Part shown: positions 33,372 through 44,493 of the stretch, one piece after another
How positions within the stretch are numbered: the first letter of the stretch is position 1
Layout: every line of letters begins with the position of its first letter
From: Chlorops oryzae
Lineage: Eukaryota; Arthropoda; Insecta; Diptera; Chloropidae
Reading direction: 5' to 3'
DNA: 64,000 bases
Assembly (NCBI GenBank): GCA_020466095.1
Contig: CM035807.1
Coordinates: 40,806,496-40,870,495 of the forward strand
Translations under genes and position numbers: made by a program
The notes under the pieces: generated by a model
The model's input: the letters and a program-made list of their open reading frames with translations, nothing else
The model's database searches: none
Told to the model about the DNA's origin: nothing

Positions 33372-34969
33372 GGTTTCTTACGATGCTCTGCTCACGCGCT
33401 GCCCGCGCGCGGCGTCAAGTCGAATTTTTATATTGAAGAAATGCGATCTTTTTGCGATTGATATTTTCCTAGAGCCTTAAATGAGCCGTTAATTCCTGTG
33501 CTAATTAATTGCTGTAATTGTTGTGCAAACCATTTTTTCGAGCATGCTCTGCCATCTTAACGTTAAGCTGGCAGAACATGGATTTTCCGGAAAATGGCTG
33601 GAGCCGAATATTTCGGATTAGGGCATTTAATTAGCCTTTAATGTTCCACATATTTTTTTTGGATTCTGCTGACTTTGCTCTTCCAGCTTTAGGGACGTTC
33701 AATGAGGACCCTAATTGAGTTTCCCAGAAATAAGTGCGCTCTGTGGAATGAAAATTCGTACCTGCGCATAGATTGTCCACTATAATAAAGAGGTGAGCTT
33801 GTGCTGCCTTTTTTTTTAGAGGAAACACCAACACTATTTAAAGAATCAAAAAAATTTGTTTGCCCTAATGGCAGATTTCCACTAAAGAGACAAAGCAAAA
33901 AACAGGGACAAAAACTGTTTTTCTGAACAAAACATAAATGTTTTTAATTTCCCACTCAGGATGGGAAGGTGTTTTGTTTTGAAAAACAGTTTTCAGAGAC
34001 AAAAGTCCGTGTTTTTAGTTTTGCCTCCTTCATGGAAATCCGCCATAAAAATTACCAAAACAAAAAGTGCACACTAAAAAATCCCCGTAGAAGGACAAAT
34101 TCCCCCAAATTTAGGGGAAAATACCCTACGGTGGCAGCACTGACTATCTTTAGTATCGATTATAACAGCTGAGTATAACAGTCGAAAGAGAAATATAACG
34201 GTGCTGTAGAAACTATTGAGTACTTTTTTAAGGTACTTGGTACTAGGGCGATAGTTTCTTTTATCGAAAATCATGTTAGGGGGTACTGCTAGCTTAAACT
34301 ATAACGTGCCACGCCCAAAGTATGATTTTTTCAAATTTAATCAATGCTTCACATTTTAACCACCTCAAGCATTTATATCTAAGATCAATTAATAAAAAAA
34401 CAAGAAAATTTTTTCGTTTAAGCATTCAGAAATCTTAAGCGTGCTAGCTTAAGTCTTGAACCAGCACACCTCAATATAACTTTTTTTCTAGTTAGCACTA
34501 AATTCTAAAAATTTTATATGACCTTCCGCGTTGCTTTCCGCAGAATATACGCAAAATTTTTTTTATTTATTTATTGTTATAGAGAAATGGGGGGCCAAGT
34601 TAAGTCTTAAGTTAGCCTACCCTATAAAAGTTAGGGCAGGCTAGTTTAAAAAATAAGCGAGCCCACCATCTGTTTTTTCAAGGGATTAGATAATAATTTT
34701 GTAACTTTTGAATTAGTTATATATGTTTTAAGGGAACACCAATCGAAAGAAGGCAGTTTTAGATGGGAAAAAAATGCGTGTCTCTGGTCGGCCAGGTCGG
34801 CCAGCTTAACACTTAAGCTGGCACCCAACCGCATAACTTTCAAAACTTACGAGAACCAATTCTTTTCCACAGCTATCCTTATAGCTTTAAGTAAGCACTA
34901 ATTACCTAAGTAAGCAATTCTATGGTGTGCTATGGTGTGCCAAAATGGGTGGGCTAGCTTAAATTAGCT
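33372..34969 (-). repeat. Element G right arm
   Basis: Reverse-complement copy of the left arm without the B1 and P insertions, so it preserves both empty sites near 33420-33440. The junction to the centre is at the complement of GAGCAGAGCATCGTAAGAAAC. The arms differ by rare substitutions (for example 34194 versus the mirror position of 24188). Confidence 0.8.
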
Positions 34970-35175
34970 GAAATTGACGACGAGTTAAATTCGTTTTCAA
35001 TACTTCGCCATGTCTCCTTCTTCTGCGCGTTGTTTTTGAGGTTTGTTGTTTTGTCTAGAAGCTCCGATCCGTATTTAATAGCGAGCTCGGACAAAAAATC
35101 CTCCTCAGCCGCCGAGTAGTTAAGATTCCGGACCTTTACGGCAACAGCCGGGTATTTTTCATTGTGTTTTTCCAT
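34970..35175 (-). pseudogene. Myb/SANT (zeste/MSAN-like) pseudogene, first exon
   Basis: An ATG at 35175-35173 opens a frame whose residues 15-66 fit a Myb/SANT fold of the zeste/MSAN type: NYSAAEEDFLSELAIKYGS, a Lys/Asn linker, then KKETWRSIENEFNSS with Trp at 56. In Harbinger elements and insect genomes this domain binds DNA (family knowledge). Element G entered just after the codon for Ser/Ile, 9 bp before the predicted 5' splice site; the duplicated GTCAATTTC (minus strand) is on both sides. The rest is at 22911-23308. It could be the accessory protein of a dead Harbinger or a host gene copy. Confidence 0.65.
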
Positions 35176-35952
35176 TTAAAAAACAAAACAAATTGGAAAT
35201 TGATCATTAAATAACGGCTTACTATGTTTTCAATTGGAAAAGTTGAAAATTTTCAAAAACGCGTCGTAAACTTACATTCAGCACATTGTCAGCGGCTTAA
35301 AACGGAGTTGTAAAAATACAATTACGACGCGTCGCAGATCTGATGATTTGCATGAACAAATCGAAAAAATTAGGCCGGGCTGTAAACGGCGTCGTATTAT
35401 AAATCGAGATTTATCTAAATCGCGTTTTAGTAGATTTTAGAACTCGGTCAAAAAATTGGGTAGTAGTGACGATAACGACAGACGTACTTAGAAAAAATGC
35501 AGTCGTACTTAGAAATAATCCAGTCGTCCCTTTTAATTCAAGCAACATAAAGAGCCGTTATTACTTTGGTGTCTATTTTAATTTAGAAAATAATATATAT
35601 TATATATTAATCAGGGACCCAATATACCGTTTCTCTTAAAACTTTTATTGTAAAAAAGCAAACCGATAGCCAAGGTTTTAATAAGTTAAGAGCACTGATT
35701 TATGAATTTTTTATGATTTGAACTTGCGCGATTAATAAAATAAAATCATTGGTAAACCGGCACTTCAAGCTTTTTATTTTATTGAGGTGAAATACCGAGT
35801 TTTCTCTTATGTGCACTTTTGCGCTCAGCAAATAGAATTAAAATGTGATTTTTAAAATTTTGATCACAAAATCACCGATCAAGCAAGTTTTTAATTTTTT
35901 CGAGCCCAATATAAAATTATTTTTTTGGATTTTTATTTTTTCAAGCCCAACC
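35176..35952. other. AT-rich DNA with dispersed repeat K1
   Basis: 35806-35916 (GATTTTTAAAATTTTGATCAC, then TTTTTCGAGCCCAATATAAA) is related to 57486-57598, just before the BED-finger remnant. K may be part of the same hAT-type element. No gene elsewhere. Confidence 0.5.
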
Positions 35953-35960
35953 TAAGAAGC

Positions 35961-36880
35961 GGCTACATGACATAAAGCACAAATGACATAAGTCACAAAA
36001 AAAAATGACATAAGGCCCAAAAAATAAAACCCAAAACTTTATGACATAAGGCCAAAAAAAAATGTCATAAGTCCCAAAAAAAATGACACAAGACCCAAAA
36101 ATTTCATGGCAAAACTGTGCCTCATGTCATATGACATAAAACCCAATTTAAATTTTTTTAAATTTTTTGGGACTTATGTCATTGACATAAGGCCCAAAAA
36201 AAAATGACACAAGGCCCCAAATATTAACCTACAAGTCCGCTAGGCGGACTCGGGGACAAAAGAGTTGGAACCTTTAAACAGGGGAAAAATTGGGGGAAAA
36301 TTAATTCGTTATGCACGAAAAGCTTTACGCTATTGTGATGAGGGGGCTTCGCCTCCTGCTCGCTCGTTTCGCTCCGCTTCGCACCCCCGCTTTCTGCACG
36401 CGTTTTTTTTTAAACTCGAGTTTTTGTGTAACTTTGACCACCGATTGATTGACTTTTACAGCTTTTCGTGCATAAGGATTTAGTTTTCCCTCAACTTTTG
36501 CCCTGACCAAGGATTTCAACCCCTTTTCTCCGCTTAGTCCACGTGCCCATCTCCAATCCAGGCTAATAAAATCAATGAACCCACACTGCCTCTTAAAACT
36601 AAAATTTCCAAAAATGACATAAGGCCCAAAAATGTGGGTTTTATGTCATATGACATAAGGCCCAATTTCGTCATTTAATATTTTGGGCCTTGTGTCATTT
36701 TTCTTTTTTGGGCCTTATGGCATAATGACATAAGACCCAAATATTTTTATGACATAAAACCCAAATTTTTGGGCCTTATGTCATATGCCATAAAACCAAA
36801 TTTTGTATGGATATTTTTTGTGCCTAGTGCCATTTTTTTTTTTGTGACTTATGTCATTTGTGCCTTTTGTCATGTCGCCA
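35961..36880. mobile_element. 920-bp foldback element built of GACATAAGGCCC repeats
   Basis: Ends GGCTACATGACA and TGTCATGTCGCC(A), with TAAGAAGC duplicated at 35953-35960 and 36881-36888. Each arm is an array of ATGACATAAGGCCCAAAA-type units (about ten on the left, 35969-36225; about eight on the right, 36612-36868). The arms extend inward as TTATGCACGAAAAGCT (36310 and complement at 36463). The centre, 36335-36395, is a GC-rich block with GGGGGCTTCGCCTCC and GCTTCGCACCCCC. No transposase. Confidence 0.8.
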
Positions 36881-36928
36881 TAAGAAGCACTGTTTGCATT
36901 TTTTCCGACACAAAAATAAAAATCATTT

Positions 36929-37074
36929 GGGGTATTCCCTTTAAAGTGAAAAGATGGAAAAATCGGTAAAGTGTAAAATTTTTCATACAAAATTTCGTTC
37001 GGTAATTTCTAAGCCTTCTTGATTTACGATTTTTCGAATTTTTCGAGGCAAATACACCTTTAAGGGAAGACCCC
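36929..37074. mobile_element. 146-bp MITE
   Basis: Ends GGGGTATTCCCTTTAAAGTG and CACCTTTAAGGGAAGACCCC are imperfect inverted repeats of about 20 bp, with CGATTTTTCGAATTTTTCGA in the interior. The target duplication is unclear (ATTT-like on both sides). Confidence 0.5.
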
Positions 37075-37140
37075 TATTTAATTTAAATTTCTGCCTCGAA
37101 AATGGGACGAAAATGTAATTACGATAGAATTAAGAATGAT

Positions 37141-37313
37141 ACACCGGCACACAAAAAAAAGTCCTGTTACAGAAGGATGACATACAGTACCCTATGTTTT
37201 TTTGGAGGTGCTGATCTCGAATCCGGGGTCAGAGTTCCCCCATCACCCTCAGTTTTCGCCCCAGTGCCTCCTTAAACCCACCAAAGGGTTAATTTTCTAG
37301 AGCCATAAAATAA
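37141..37313. mobile_element. Family R foldback fragment, copy 2 (left part)
   Basis: ACACCGGCACAC then GTCCTGTTACAGAAGG. It continues as the counterpart of 2480-2649, including TTTTCGCCCCAGTGCC. It is interrupted by A10, and a likely continuation at 38325-38400 contains GGTTTGGAGGGAAAATAAAG / GGGTCGTAGCG. Confidence 0.6.
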
Positions 37314-38324
37314 ACAAGTAAGACAGCTAAAGTCGGTCCAGCCCGACTTTGAAATACCCAGCGTCCCGACGTTATGAGCGCACTATGTTTTGCTTCTCTA
37401 TTTGTGAGCGTGGCAGTGGGAGGGCAACATAAATTATTTCCCTACACCTTTCATTCGCCTTGGTGAACCTATGTTGCGAATTTGAAGCTTCTACGCCTTT
37501 TACTTCGGAAATTACGAAAATTCTTCATTTGTGGGCGTGGCAGTGGGCGTGGCAGTGGGCGTGGCAGTGGGCGGGCAACATAAAATTTTTTCCTACATCT
37601 TTCATTCGCCTTGGTGAACCTATGTTGCGAATTTGAAGCTTCTACGCCTTTTACTTAGGAAGTTACGAAAATTCTCTATTTGTGGGCGTGGCAGTGGGCG
37701 GGCCATATAAATTTTTTTCCTACACCTTTCATTCGCCTTGGTCAACCTATGTTGCGAATTTGAAGCTTCTACGCCTTTTACTTCACAAGTTACGATAAGC
37801 CCTTATTTGTGGGCTTATTTGTGGGCGTGGCTCACGGAGGGCGGCGTCCATTTTTTTTCAGGATATGTCCCTTTTTGTAGTTTACCAGTACACCAAATAT
37901 CAATGGAATATGTTAAGCGGTTCGCAAGTTACAAGCATTTTACTGAAAACACATTATATTCATTTGTGGGCGTGTCAGTGGGCGGATGTCTCCCATTTTT
38001 ACTAGGGATCATACTCGGACCCCGGTATACCTGTGTGCTAAATTTCGATTTGATTGGTTTAGCCGTTTCGGAGGAGATCCGACCACGGACGGACGGACAG
38101 ACGGACGGACGGACAGACGGACAGACGGACAGACGGACGGACAGACAGACGGACAGACGGACAGACGGACGGACGGACAGACGGACAGACGGACATGTCT
38201 AAATCGATTCAGTTTTTGATCCTGATCATTTCTATATATATATGTCTATATCTCCGGAGATTAGTTCTCCCTGTTACAAGATTCGCACAAAACTAATATA
38301 CCCCGCTTACGCTGGGTATAAAAA
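37314..38324 (+). mobile_element. Family A element A10
   Basis: Three modules, one containing a local triplication of GTGGGCGTGGCA (37531-37566). (GACR)n at 38086-38195. Complete ends. It is inserted in family R at ATAAAATA. Confidence 0.85.
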
Positions 38325-38540
38325 TTAAGTACAAGGGGTTTGGAGGGAAAATAAAGGGTCGTAGCGTAATGTCGAAAGGAAGAAAATTACAACGCTTTGA
38401 AATTGGAGAAAAAATATGACTTGCTGAAATTGATATTATTAGAACGTATACTAGCTTTGGCCCTAGTGAAGCATTGTTTTGTCATCATAAGCCTTGGGGA
38501 TAAAGGGTTGAAAAATTAAGGCATAATTTTTTTGATACAG

Positions 38541-38884
38541 TTTATGTGAAAAATTATGACTTTTGACAGATATGGTTAATTTCTTTTTTTTTCGAAAACA
38601 AACTCTCTTGTCGTCTTGGGACACTACAAGATGCAATAAATTGTTAACACCCGGGCTGCTTTTATCGTTGACGAAAAATGAGAAAAACAATGGAAAGGTT
38701 CTGGCGGGTTAAGCAAAGGCATGCGGCATCATGAAAGGAATTTTAAAATTTGGTTGATTTTTCGATAGGTGCCATCTAAAAACACTGTCGAGACTACTTT
38801 TAGATTTTTATTTTGAACGGTCCTTGAAATATCCTTGAAAATCCGTTTTTAACAAGACTTTTTTCAAATTTTATATCTCAAAAT
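38541..38884 (+). repeat. Long inverted repeat I, left arm
   Basis: Matches 43100-43665 in reverse complement: TTGATACAG, GACTTTTGACAGATATGG, ACACTACAAG, CCGGGCTGC/CCGGGTGTTAAC, GATAGGTGCCATCTAAAAACA, TTTTATATCTCAA. The right arm has about 250 bp extra (43280-43530). Between the arms are the Tc1-like element and the B2 pair. Confidence 0.7.
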
Positions 38885-39152
38885 CTTATTAAGATAAGAA
38901 GATGAAACAAACGTTGGCCGATTGCTTATATAACAGAAAATCAAAATTTTTTTCTTAGAGTATTTACACTGAGAAAAATTTTCCCACAGAAATAAAAAGA
39001 CAATTTTAACAATTTTTTCAGTGTATTTCCAAATTGACGCCACTCTACACAATATTTTAAAAGATACCCCTAAGTATTTGCTTTCATTTATAAAAATTTC
39101 ATTCAATTTAAATGGAGCAACAGTAAGATATTCAAAAAATTACAAATGCACA
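38885..39152. other. AT-rich DNA inside repeat I
   Basis: Words such as CACTGAGAAAAATTTT (38969) and TTAAGATAAGAAGATGAAAC (38891) recur around 41064-41235. Related diverged sequence, no gene. Confidence 0.45.
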
Positions 39153-39154
39153 TA

Positions 39155-40972
39155 CAGTGGCTCACAGCTTATTTCGTACAGTGTATATTTTCAAATTTAG
39201 ATGCCTGCAACTTCTAAGCTTTTCAAGTTATCGATAAATTTTAAATGCAGATATGTAGGCTCATGTTCAGTAAACGTAATAAGAAAAAGGGGAATCCCAA
39301 AAATTGTTCTTAGTGTCAAGCAAAGAAGCGAAACCGTATACACAGCTGATATGCAGCTCACAGCTAATTTCATACAGGCAATCCTGTGTCAGTATATTTC
39401 GTTTTGCCGTGACGTTTATACGTTTTTTTTTAGCCTAGGTGTCCTTAGTTGTGTTTATTTATTAACCGTTATAACTTTTTGAGTGATTTCTTCAGTTCAA
39501 GTGCTATATATTTACACATTTGTTAATATGGGTCCTCGAACGACAATTGAACAACGTGAATTGGTAGTACATCATTTTACGAGAGGACAAAGTATTCGGA
39601 AAATAGCTGAAATTGTCAATTTCAGCGCCTCCACGGTCCAAAACAAAATTCAGCGCTTCAAACACGAGAATCGGGTGCATAACAAGAGCAGAAAAGCGCC
39701 GAATAAAATTTTCAACGATTCAGACGAGCGCTATATTGTACGGAAAATAAAAGCGAATCCCAAGTTATCCGCTCCAAAATTGGCTGCTGAGGTTCAGCGT
39801 GAACTGGGGAAGTCCTGCAGTGCTGAAACCATTCGCATTCGCCAAAGAGCATGCTGGCAAGTCCTCAAACTTCTCGAACACCGTCTTTTTTTCTGACGAA
39901 TCGAAGTTTAATATTTTCGGCTCAGATGGAATGTCATATGTCTGGCGCAAGGCGAATACTGAGCTGAACAAAGAAAACCTCAAACCAACGGTAAAACATG
40001 GTGGCGGCAGTGTTATGGTTTGGGCCTGTATGTCCGCAGCTGGAGTGGGAAATTTGGTATTCATTGAGAGATTAATGGACAAAACTAAGTACCTCGACAT
40101 ACTTAAAAACAATTTGCTCCAAAGTGCTGACAAACTGGGTTTGGGCGAACATTTCCGGTTCTACCAAGATAATGATCCGAAACACAAAGCCGGAATTGTA
40201 CAATCCTGGCTTATTTGGAACTGTCCGCACTTGATGTCACCACCGGCACAGTCACCTGGTATGAATGTCATTGTGAATCTGTGGGCTATTTTGGACACCA
40301 ATATCAGAAAACACAAGATTTCAAATAAAGAAGACCTCAAAAAGGTGTTGCTAGAGGAATGGCAAAAAATCACACCAGAGATTACACAAAAGTTGGTTGA
40401 CTCAATGCCGAATAGGCTCAAAGACCTTCGTAATGCCAAGGGTTCTCACACCAAATATTAAAATTAACGAAAACTACTTAAATTAAATTATTAAACAAAC
40501 TGTATAAATTAAGCTGTGACGTGAAATTCCACATTTATTTTTGTTTTTAGTTTTTATGGTGTTAACCCTCTAACCGGAATGTGGTCCTCAAGGACCACAT
40601 TCAAAATAGCTGAATTTCACCAAAAATCGATTTCAATTGAATTCATACGTGTAACCACGGCTTTAAAAGTCTTTTCTTCCAACTGACTGCTCTATAAAAT
40701 AAAATAATAGTGTGCAAGATTTTCGCTTTTGAGCTCCTTAATGTTAAATAAGTTTAAAAATCTGTTTGGACTTGTGTTTTAATCAATTTAAATTTGGCCT
40801 GTTACAGGGTTAAACACCAATGTTTTGGTTAAAAAAAAGTTTTGTGAAATAAACAAAAAACACTCTTTTTTAAGATGGCATCAATTTTTTTATTCAAATT
40901 GTTACTAAATCAGGAATTATTGCGGTCGAAATTTTAGATTTGTCAGTGTACGAAATAAGCTGTGAGGCACTG
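39155..40972 (+). mobile_element. Tc1-like transposon, 1,818 bp, IR/DR type, inactive
   Basis: Terminal repeats CAGTGGCTCACAGCTTATTT (39155) and its complement AAATAAGCTGTGAGGCACTG (to 40972). TA flanks both sides (39153-39154, 40973-40974). A second related copy lies about 200 bp inside the left end (GCTCACAGCTAATTTCATAC, 39354) and about 440 bp inside the right end (complement of GTATAAATTAAGCTGTGACG, 40502), giving the double inverted/direct-repeat layout of several Tc1 families. Confidence 0.85.
39528..40461 (+). pseudogene. Tc1-like (DD34E) transposase, broken
   Basis: The ATG at 39528 opens the paired-type helix-turn-helix part (GPRTTIEQRELVV, RKIAEIVNFSASTVQNKI). After SAETIR near 39838, a deletion of the linker and a frame change occur. 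The frame resumes with FAKEHAGKSSNF, then the first Asp motif FSDESKF and the second YQDNDPKH. The third motif reads SPGMNVIVNLW where Tc1 proteins have SPDLNPIENLW, so the catalytic Glu is Val. The stop is at 40461. Without the linker and third acid it cannot catalyse transposition. Confidence 0.85.
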
Positions 40973-41329
40973 TAGATGCTCTAGTACTAATATCCAGTAC
41001 AAATGTACGAAAATGATCCAAAACACATTGCTCATACGGCATTTTTTTAAAAATTTATTAACTCCAGAAATAATTAAGATAAAAAGATAAAACGGTGACT
41101 TATTGTTAATAAAACAAGGAATTAAGAAAGTTTGTTTTTAATTTTGACACCGAGAAAAATTTTTGCACAAAAAAGAAAACAAAAATTTAACTATTTTTTA
41201 TTAGCAATAAGTCACCGTTTGTTTTATCTTTTTATCTTAATTATATCTGGAGATATTAAATTTTTAAAAACAGCTTCCTTGTTTCATTATCTACACAGAG
41301 AAAACGATACCACATAAAATGGAAGAAAA
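40973..41329. repeat. Imperfect palindrome between Tc1 element and B2
   Basis: AATAATTAAGATAAAAAGATAA with ACGGTGACTTATTG (41071-41105) is mirrored by CAATAAGTCACCGT and TTTTATCTTTTTATCTTAATTA (41204-41243). AAAATTTATTAACTCC / GGAGATATTAAATTTTT extends it to 41051-41268, arms of about 55 bp. No gene. Confidence 0.65.
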
Positions 41330-42508
41330 ACAAGTAAGGGTGTTATAGTCAGGCGTGCCTGACAATATAATACCCGACACAGACAAACATGTTTAAATAA
41401 TTTTTGAACCACTCCCAAAAAGCAGGACCACTAAGTAAGAATATTCAAGAGGTTTTTAAGGCCATTACGGGCCCCATATACCGACTTTTGTTAAGTTTTT
41501 TTATGCAAATCGCCCCTTTTCCACGCTCACTTTTCCATTTTTTTGCACTTCTAATCGGAAGCTTAAATATACGGTCAAATTCTAAGTTTCAATGAAATAT
41601 TTCGAGAAAGTCCGATTTTGAGGCAGTTTTGGGCTTTTTCTGACGGACCCTAGTACTGGAGGTACCCTTAATAATGAACAGACCAAGGACAATTTTTGGG
41701 AGGATGTTTATGGCTACAAAGGAAGCATAAGTGCTTAATTTCATTCAAGTCCCATTTGAATTTCGGGTGTAGGAGACAATTTTCGAAAAACTCCCTTCAG
41801 CCACGCCCAGTTTTCCAATTTTTATAAATCATATTACTTTCCTTGAAACATGTTCAAATATCAACTTTCATCAAAATATGTTGAAAAGCTTCGATTTTAG
41901 AGCAGTTTTTGTAATTTTCGTAACAGACCCTAGTACTGGAGGTACCCCTACAAATGGTCCGCTCGGGTCCATTCTCGAACGTGTTCTTACTCACTTAACA
42001 AAAGTCGGTATATCGGGCCCGTAATGGCCTTAAAACCTCTTGAATATTCTTACTTAGTGGTCCTGTTTTTTGGGAGTGGTTCAAAAATTATTTAAACATG
42101 CACCCGAAATTCAAATGGAACTTGAACGAAATTTGGCATTTATGCTTCCTTTGTAGCCATTAACATCCTTCCAAAAAATTTTCTTGATCGGTCCAATATT
42201 AAGGGTACCTCCAGGACTAGGGTCTGCCACAAATATCACAAAACTGCCTCAAAATCGGACTTTTTCGAAATATTTCAATGAAACTGAGGCTTTGAGCGTA
42301 TATCTAAGCCTCCGATAAAAAATTCAAAAAAATTGAAAAAATGGGAGTGGCAGAGGGGCAGTTTTCATAAAGAAATTTAACACAAAAGTCGGTATATGCC
42401 CGCACCTTATGGCCTTGAACATCTCTTGATATTAAAAATTATTTGAACATATGTGTCTGTGTCGGTAATTCTATTGTCACGCTCGCCGACTATAACACCC
42501 TTACTTGT
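41330..42508. mobile_element. Family B inverted pair B2 (two 5' halves tail to tail)
   Basis: 41330-41990 is a plus copy from ACAAGTAAGGGTG through the CCCTAGTACTGGAGGTACC repeats. 41997-42508 is a minus copy ending TAACACCCTTACTTGT. Neither 3' end (GTGTGTCGGGTAT) is present. The pair forms a palindrome with roughly 500-bp arms (AAAAGTCGGTATATC occurs in both). Confidence 0.75.
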
Positions 42509-42538
42509 TTATGCTCCATTTTTCCACATATTCGTTGG

Positions 42539-42612
42539 CCTGCGGTAGGGTTCGAACTTGGACCTTCCAGGTTAGAAGTCTAGCACACTCCAACTAAGCC
42601 ATAGCGAGATAT
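42539..42612 (-). tRNA. tRNA-like sequence (Arg-TCT-like loop), pseudogene or SINE head
   Basis: On the minus strand: TATGGCTTAGTTGGAGTG as A-box region, ACTTCTAAC as anticodon loop, B-box AGTTCGAACCC, and CGCAGGCCA at the end. The D and T arms are plausible but the acceptor ends do not pair. No Pol III T-run directly follows. Confidence 0.45.
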
Positions 42613-43099
42613 GATTTCAGCTTGCTAGATTGATTATATCAATGTAAATGCAAAAAAACTGGTTCGACTTTTTAAACTATGGAATGAATACGGAATTCAT
42701 ATACTTTGTTAAATCGATAAGTCCTGAATTTAATTATAAAACGGTCCCTTCTTAAAACGATTTTCTTCCAATAAGGAATCTTATCAAAACGTCATTTTAA
42801 TAAGAATGTCACATAGTTTGATTGATATGGTCACTTTATTATTTTACTATATCAAGCAATTTTATATATTATTCAACAGAAATAATAAGATATTCACATT
42901 AAATATATGAGAATATCTATTAAAATGTTTCAATAAAATTTTTTCTATGCATTCAAAGCTCCTCTATGGAAAAAGCACATCGTTCATATAGTTTAAGAAG
43001 ATTTCTCTATAAAATCGCTCAATAAGGGAATCTTGTTGATTTTATGGGGTCATATTTTTCTGTGTGTAACAGAATCTCTTTAGATCGTAGCTCTATCTT
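42613..43099. other. AT-rich DNA, no gene seen
   Basis: Nothing recognisable apart from ATATGAGAATATCTATT-like simple palindromes. Confidence 0.5.
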
Positions 43100-43665
43100 A
43101 ATTGGTTGTTGAGATATAAAATTTTGAAAAAGCCTTTACAAAAAAGGATTTTCAAGGATATTTCAAGGACCGTTCAAAATAAAAATCTGAAAAGTAGTCT
43201 CCACAGTGTTTTTAGATGGCACCTATCAAAAAATCAACAAAATTTAAAAACTCCTTTCATGATGCCGCAACCCGCCAATCCCTTTGAAATTTCAACAACA
43301 TCGTTAAATCGCACGTACATATATCGACGTTTCGTACAGTACATGATAAAAAAGGATAAGACAACGCCACATCGTGTTCGATTAAAAAATATGATATATT
43401 TAGTTGGGTATCTGTCTTAAAATACATTAAACATAAAAAGAATAAATTATTATATTATTTTTTGAGATGAAAGACCATGGATGGATGGTGAACTTGCTAT
43501 TTCAAATTAGTTATATAACAGTTTAAATACGATAAAAGGAAGCCGGGTGTTAACAATTCATTGCAACTTGTAGTGTCCCAAGACGACAGAGAGTTTGTGT
43601 TCGAAAAAAGGAATAAACCATATCTGTCAAAAGTCATTTTTTTTCGCATTAACTGTATCAAAACC
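43100..43665 (-). repeat. Long inverted repeat I, right arm
   Basis: Partner of 38541-38884. An open frame at 43106-43420 runs through the arm and its extra block, but the mirror arm does not keep it. It is not called as a gene. Confidence 0.7.
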
Positions 43666-44285
43666 TTTTTTAGCTTTTTTGGACTTTTTTCCAGAAAACA
43701 CTGTTAAACAAAAAAAGACCCAAAACCGACAAACAAGAAAACACATTACAAACATTGTCATACCGCCCACATATATGAATTGATTCTGATCAATTAAGGA
43801 TTTTATGATAGAAAGAGATGTATTCTTCTGACTCGTTGACAGTTTCGATATCTCACCTTTTTAGTTGTTCTTGGTTGAGACCTAACATATGTTATTACCT
43901 CAGATCTACGAAAAAGCCCAACAAACTCGAGTTTTTTTTCCCATAATCGTATTATATATGTATAACCCGGTTTTAATGTTGTTAGATCCAATCGAAAGAT
44001 AATTTTATTGCAAAAGATAATGCCGAACAAAATATATCTCAGAAACGACATTGAACTAACCAAAAATTGAGTTTTTTTTAGTTTAAGCTTTTTCAGTCTG
44101 ACCCCCCACATCTTTGTTGTTTTTCCACCGATTTTTGAAATTTGGGGCTTTTTACGCAGGTAATAAACTCGTCAAATTATAAATTTTTGTTGTTATGGTA
44201 TATTTAGGAAAAGTTCCGGCGAAAAACCCAAAATTTCTCAACTTTGGGCCCCTCTAGGCATGCTACCATGCTGTAAATGAATGAT
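43666..44285. other. Unrecognised DNA
   Basis: A minus-strand frame at 43803-44111 (102 codons, basic) has no family resemblance. No repeats. Confidence 0.4.
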
Positions 44286-44428
44286 TAATTTTTGTCTTTT
44301 AATTCAATTAAATTTAACAAATTTGAATCAATTAATTTCAACACAAAATATGAATTGAATTAAAATTTGAATGAATTCTTTTGAATTGAAAAATTTGAAT
44401 GAATTCTTTTATTTATTTATTTATTTAT
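44286..44428. repeat. AATTTGAAT/GAATTCAAT-rich tract and (ATTT)n
   Basis: Imperfect AATTGAATTC / AATTTGAAT words at 44286-44405 reappear on the other side of the LINE block (47697-47765) and at 48965-49030. 44409-44428 is (TTTA)n. The LINEs probably entered this AT-rich low-complexity stretch. Confidence 0.6.
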
Positions 44429-44458
44429 CGCTTTATCCTAGTGCTAAAGACGTAAGTC

Positions 44459-44493
<35 letters not shown>

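Larger units (their letters stand above)
23412..34969. mobile_element. Element G: 11.56-kb foldback element with 9-bp target duplication
   Basis: Ends AGCTAATTTAAGCTAGCCC (23412) and GGGCTAGCTTAAATTAGCT (to 34969) are perfect inverted copies. GAAATTGAC flanks both sides (23403-23411, 34970-34978), a 9-bp duplication. Arms of about 1.6 kb are near-identical: 23412-24954 continuing at 25801-25811 and 30591-30632 on the left, 33372-34969 on the right. A 9-bp duplication with very long arms resembles Drosophila FB / Mutator-like foldbacks (family knowledge); membership is an inference. No transposase is seen in the centre. Much of the length is later insertions in the left arm. Confidence 0.8.
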
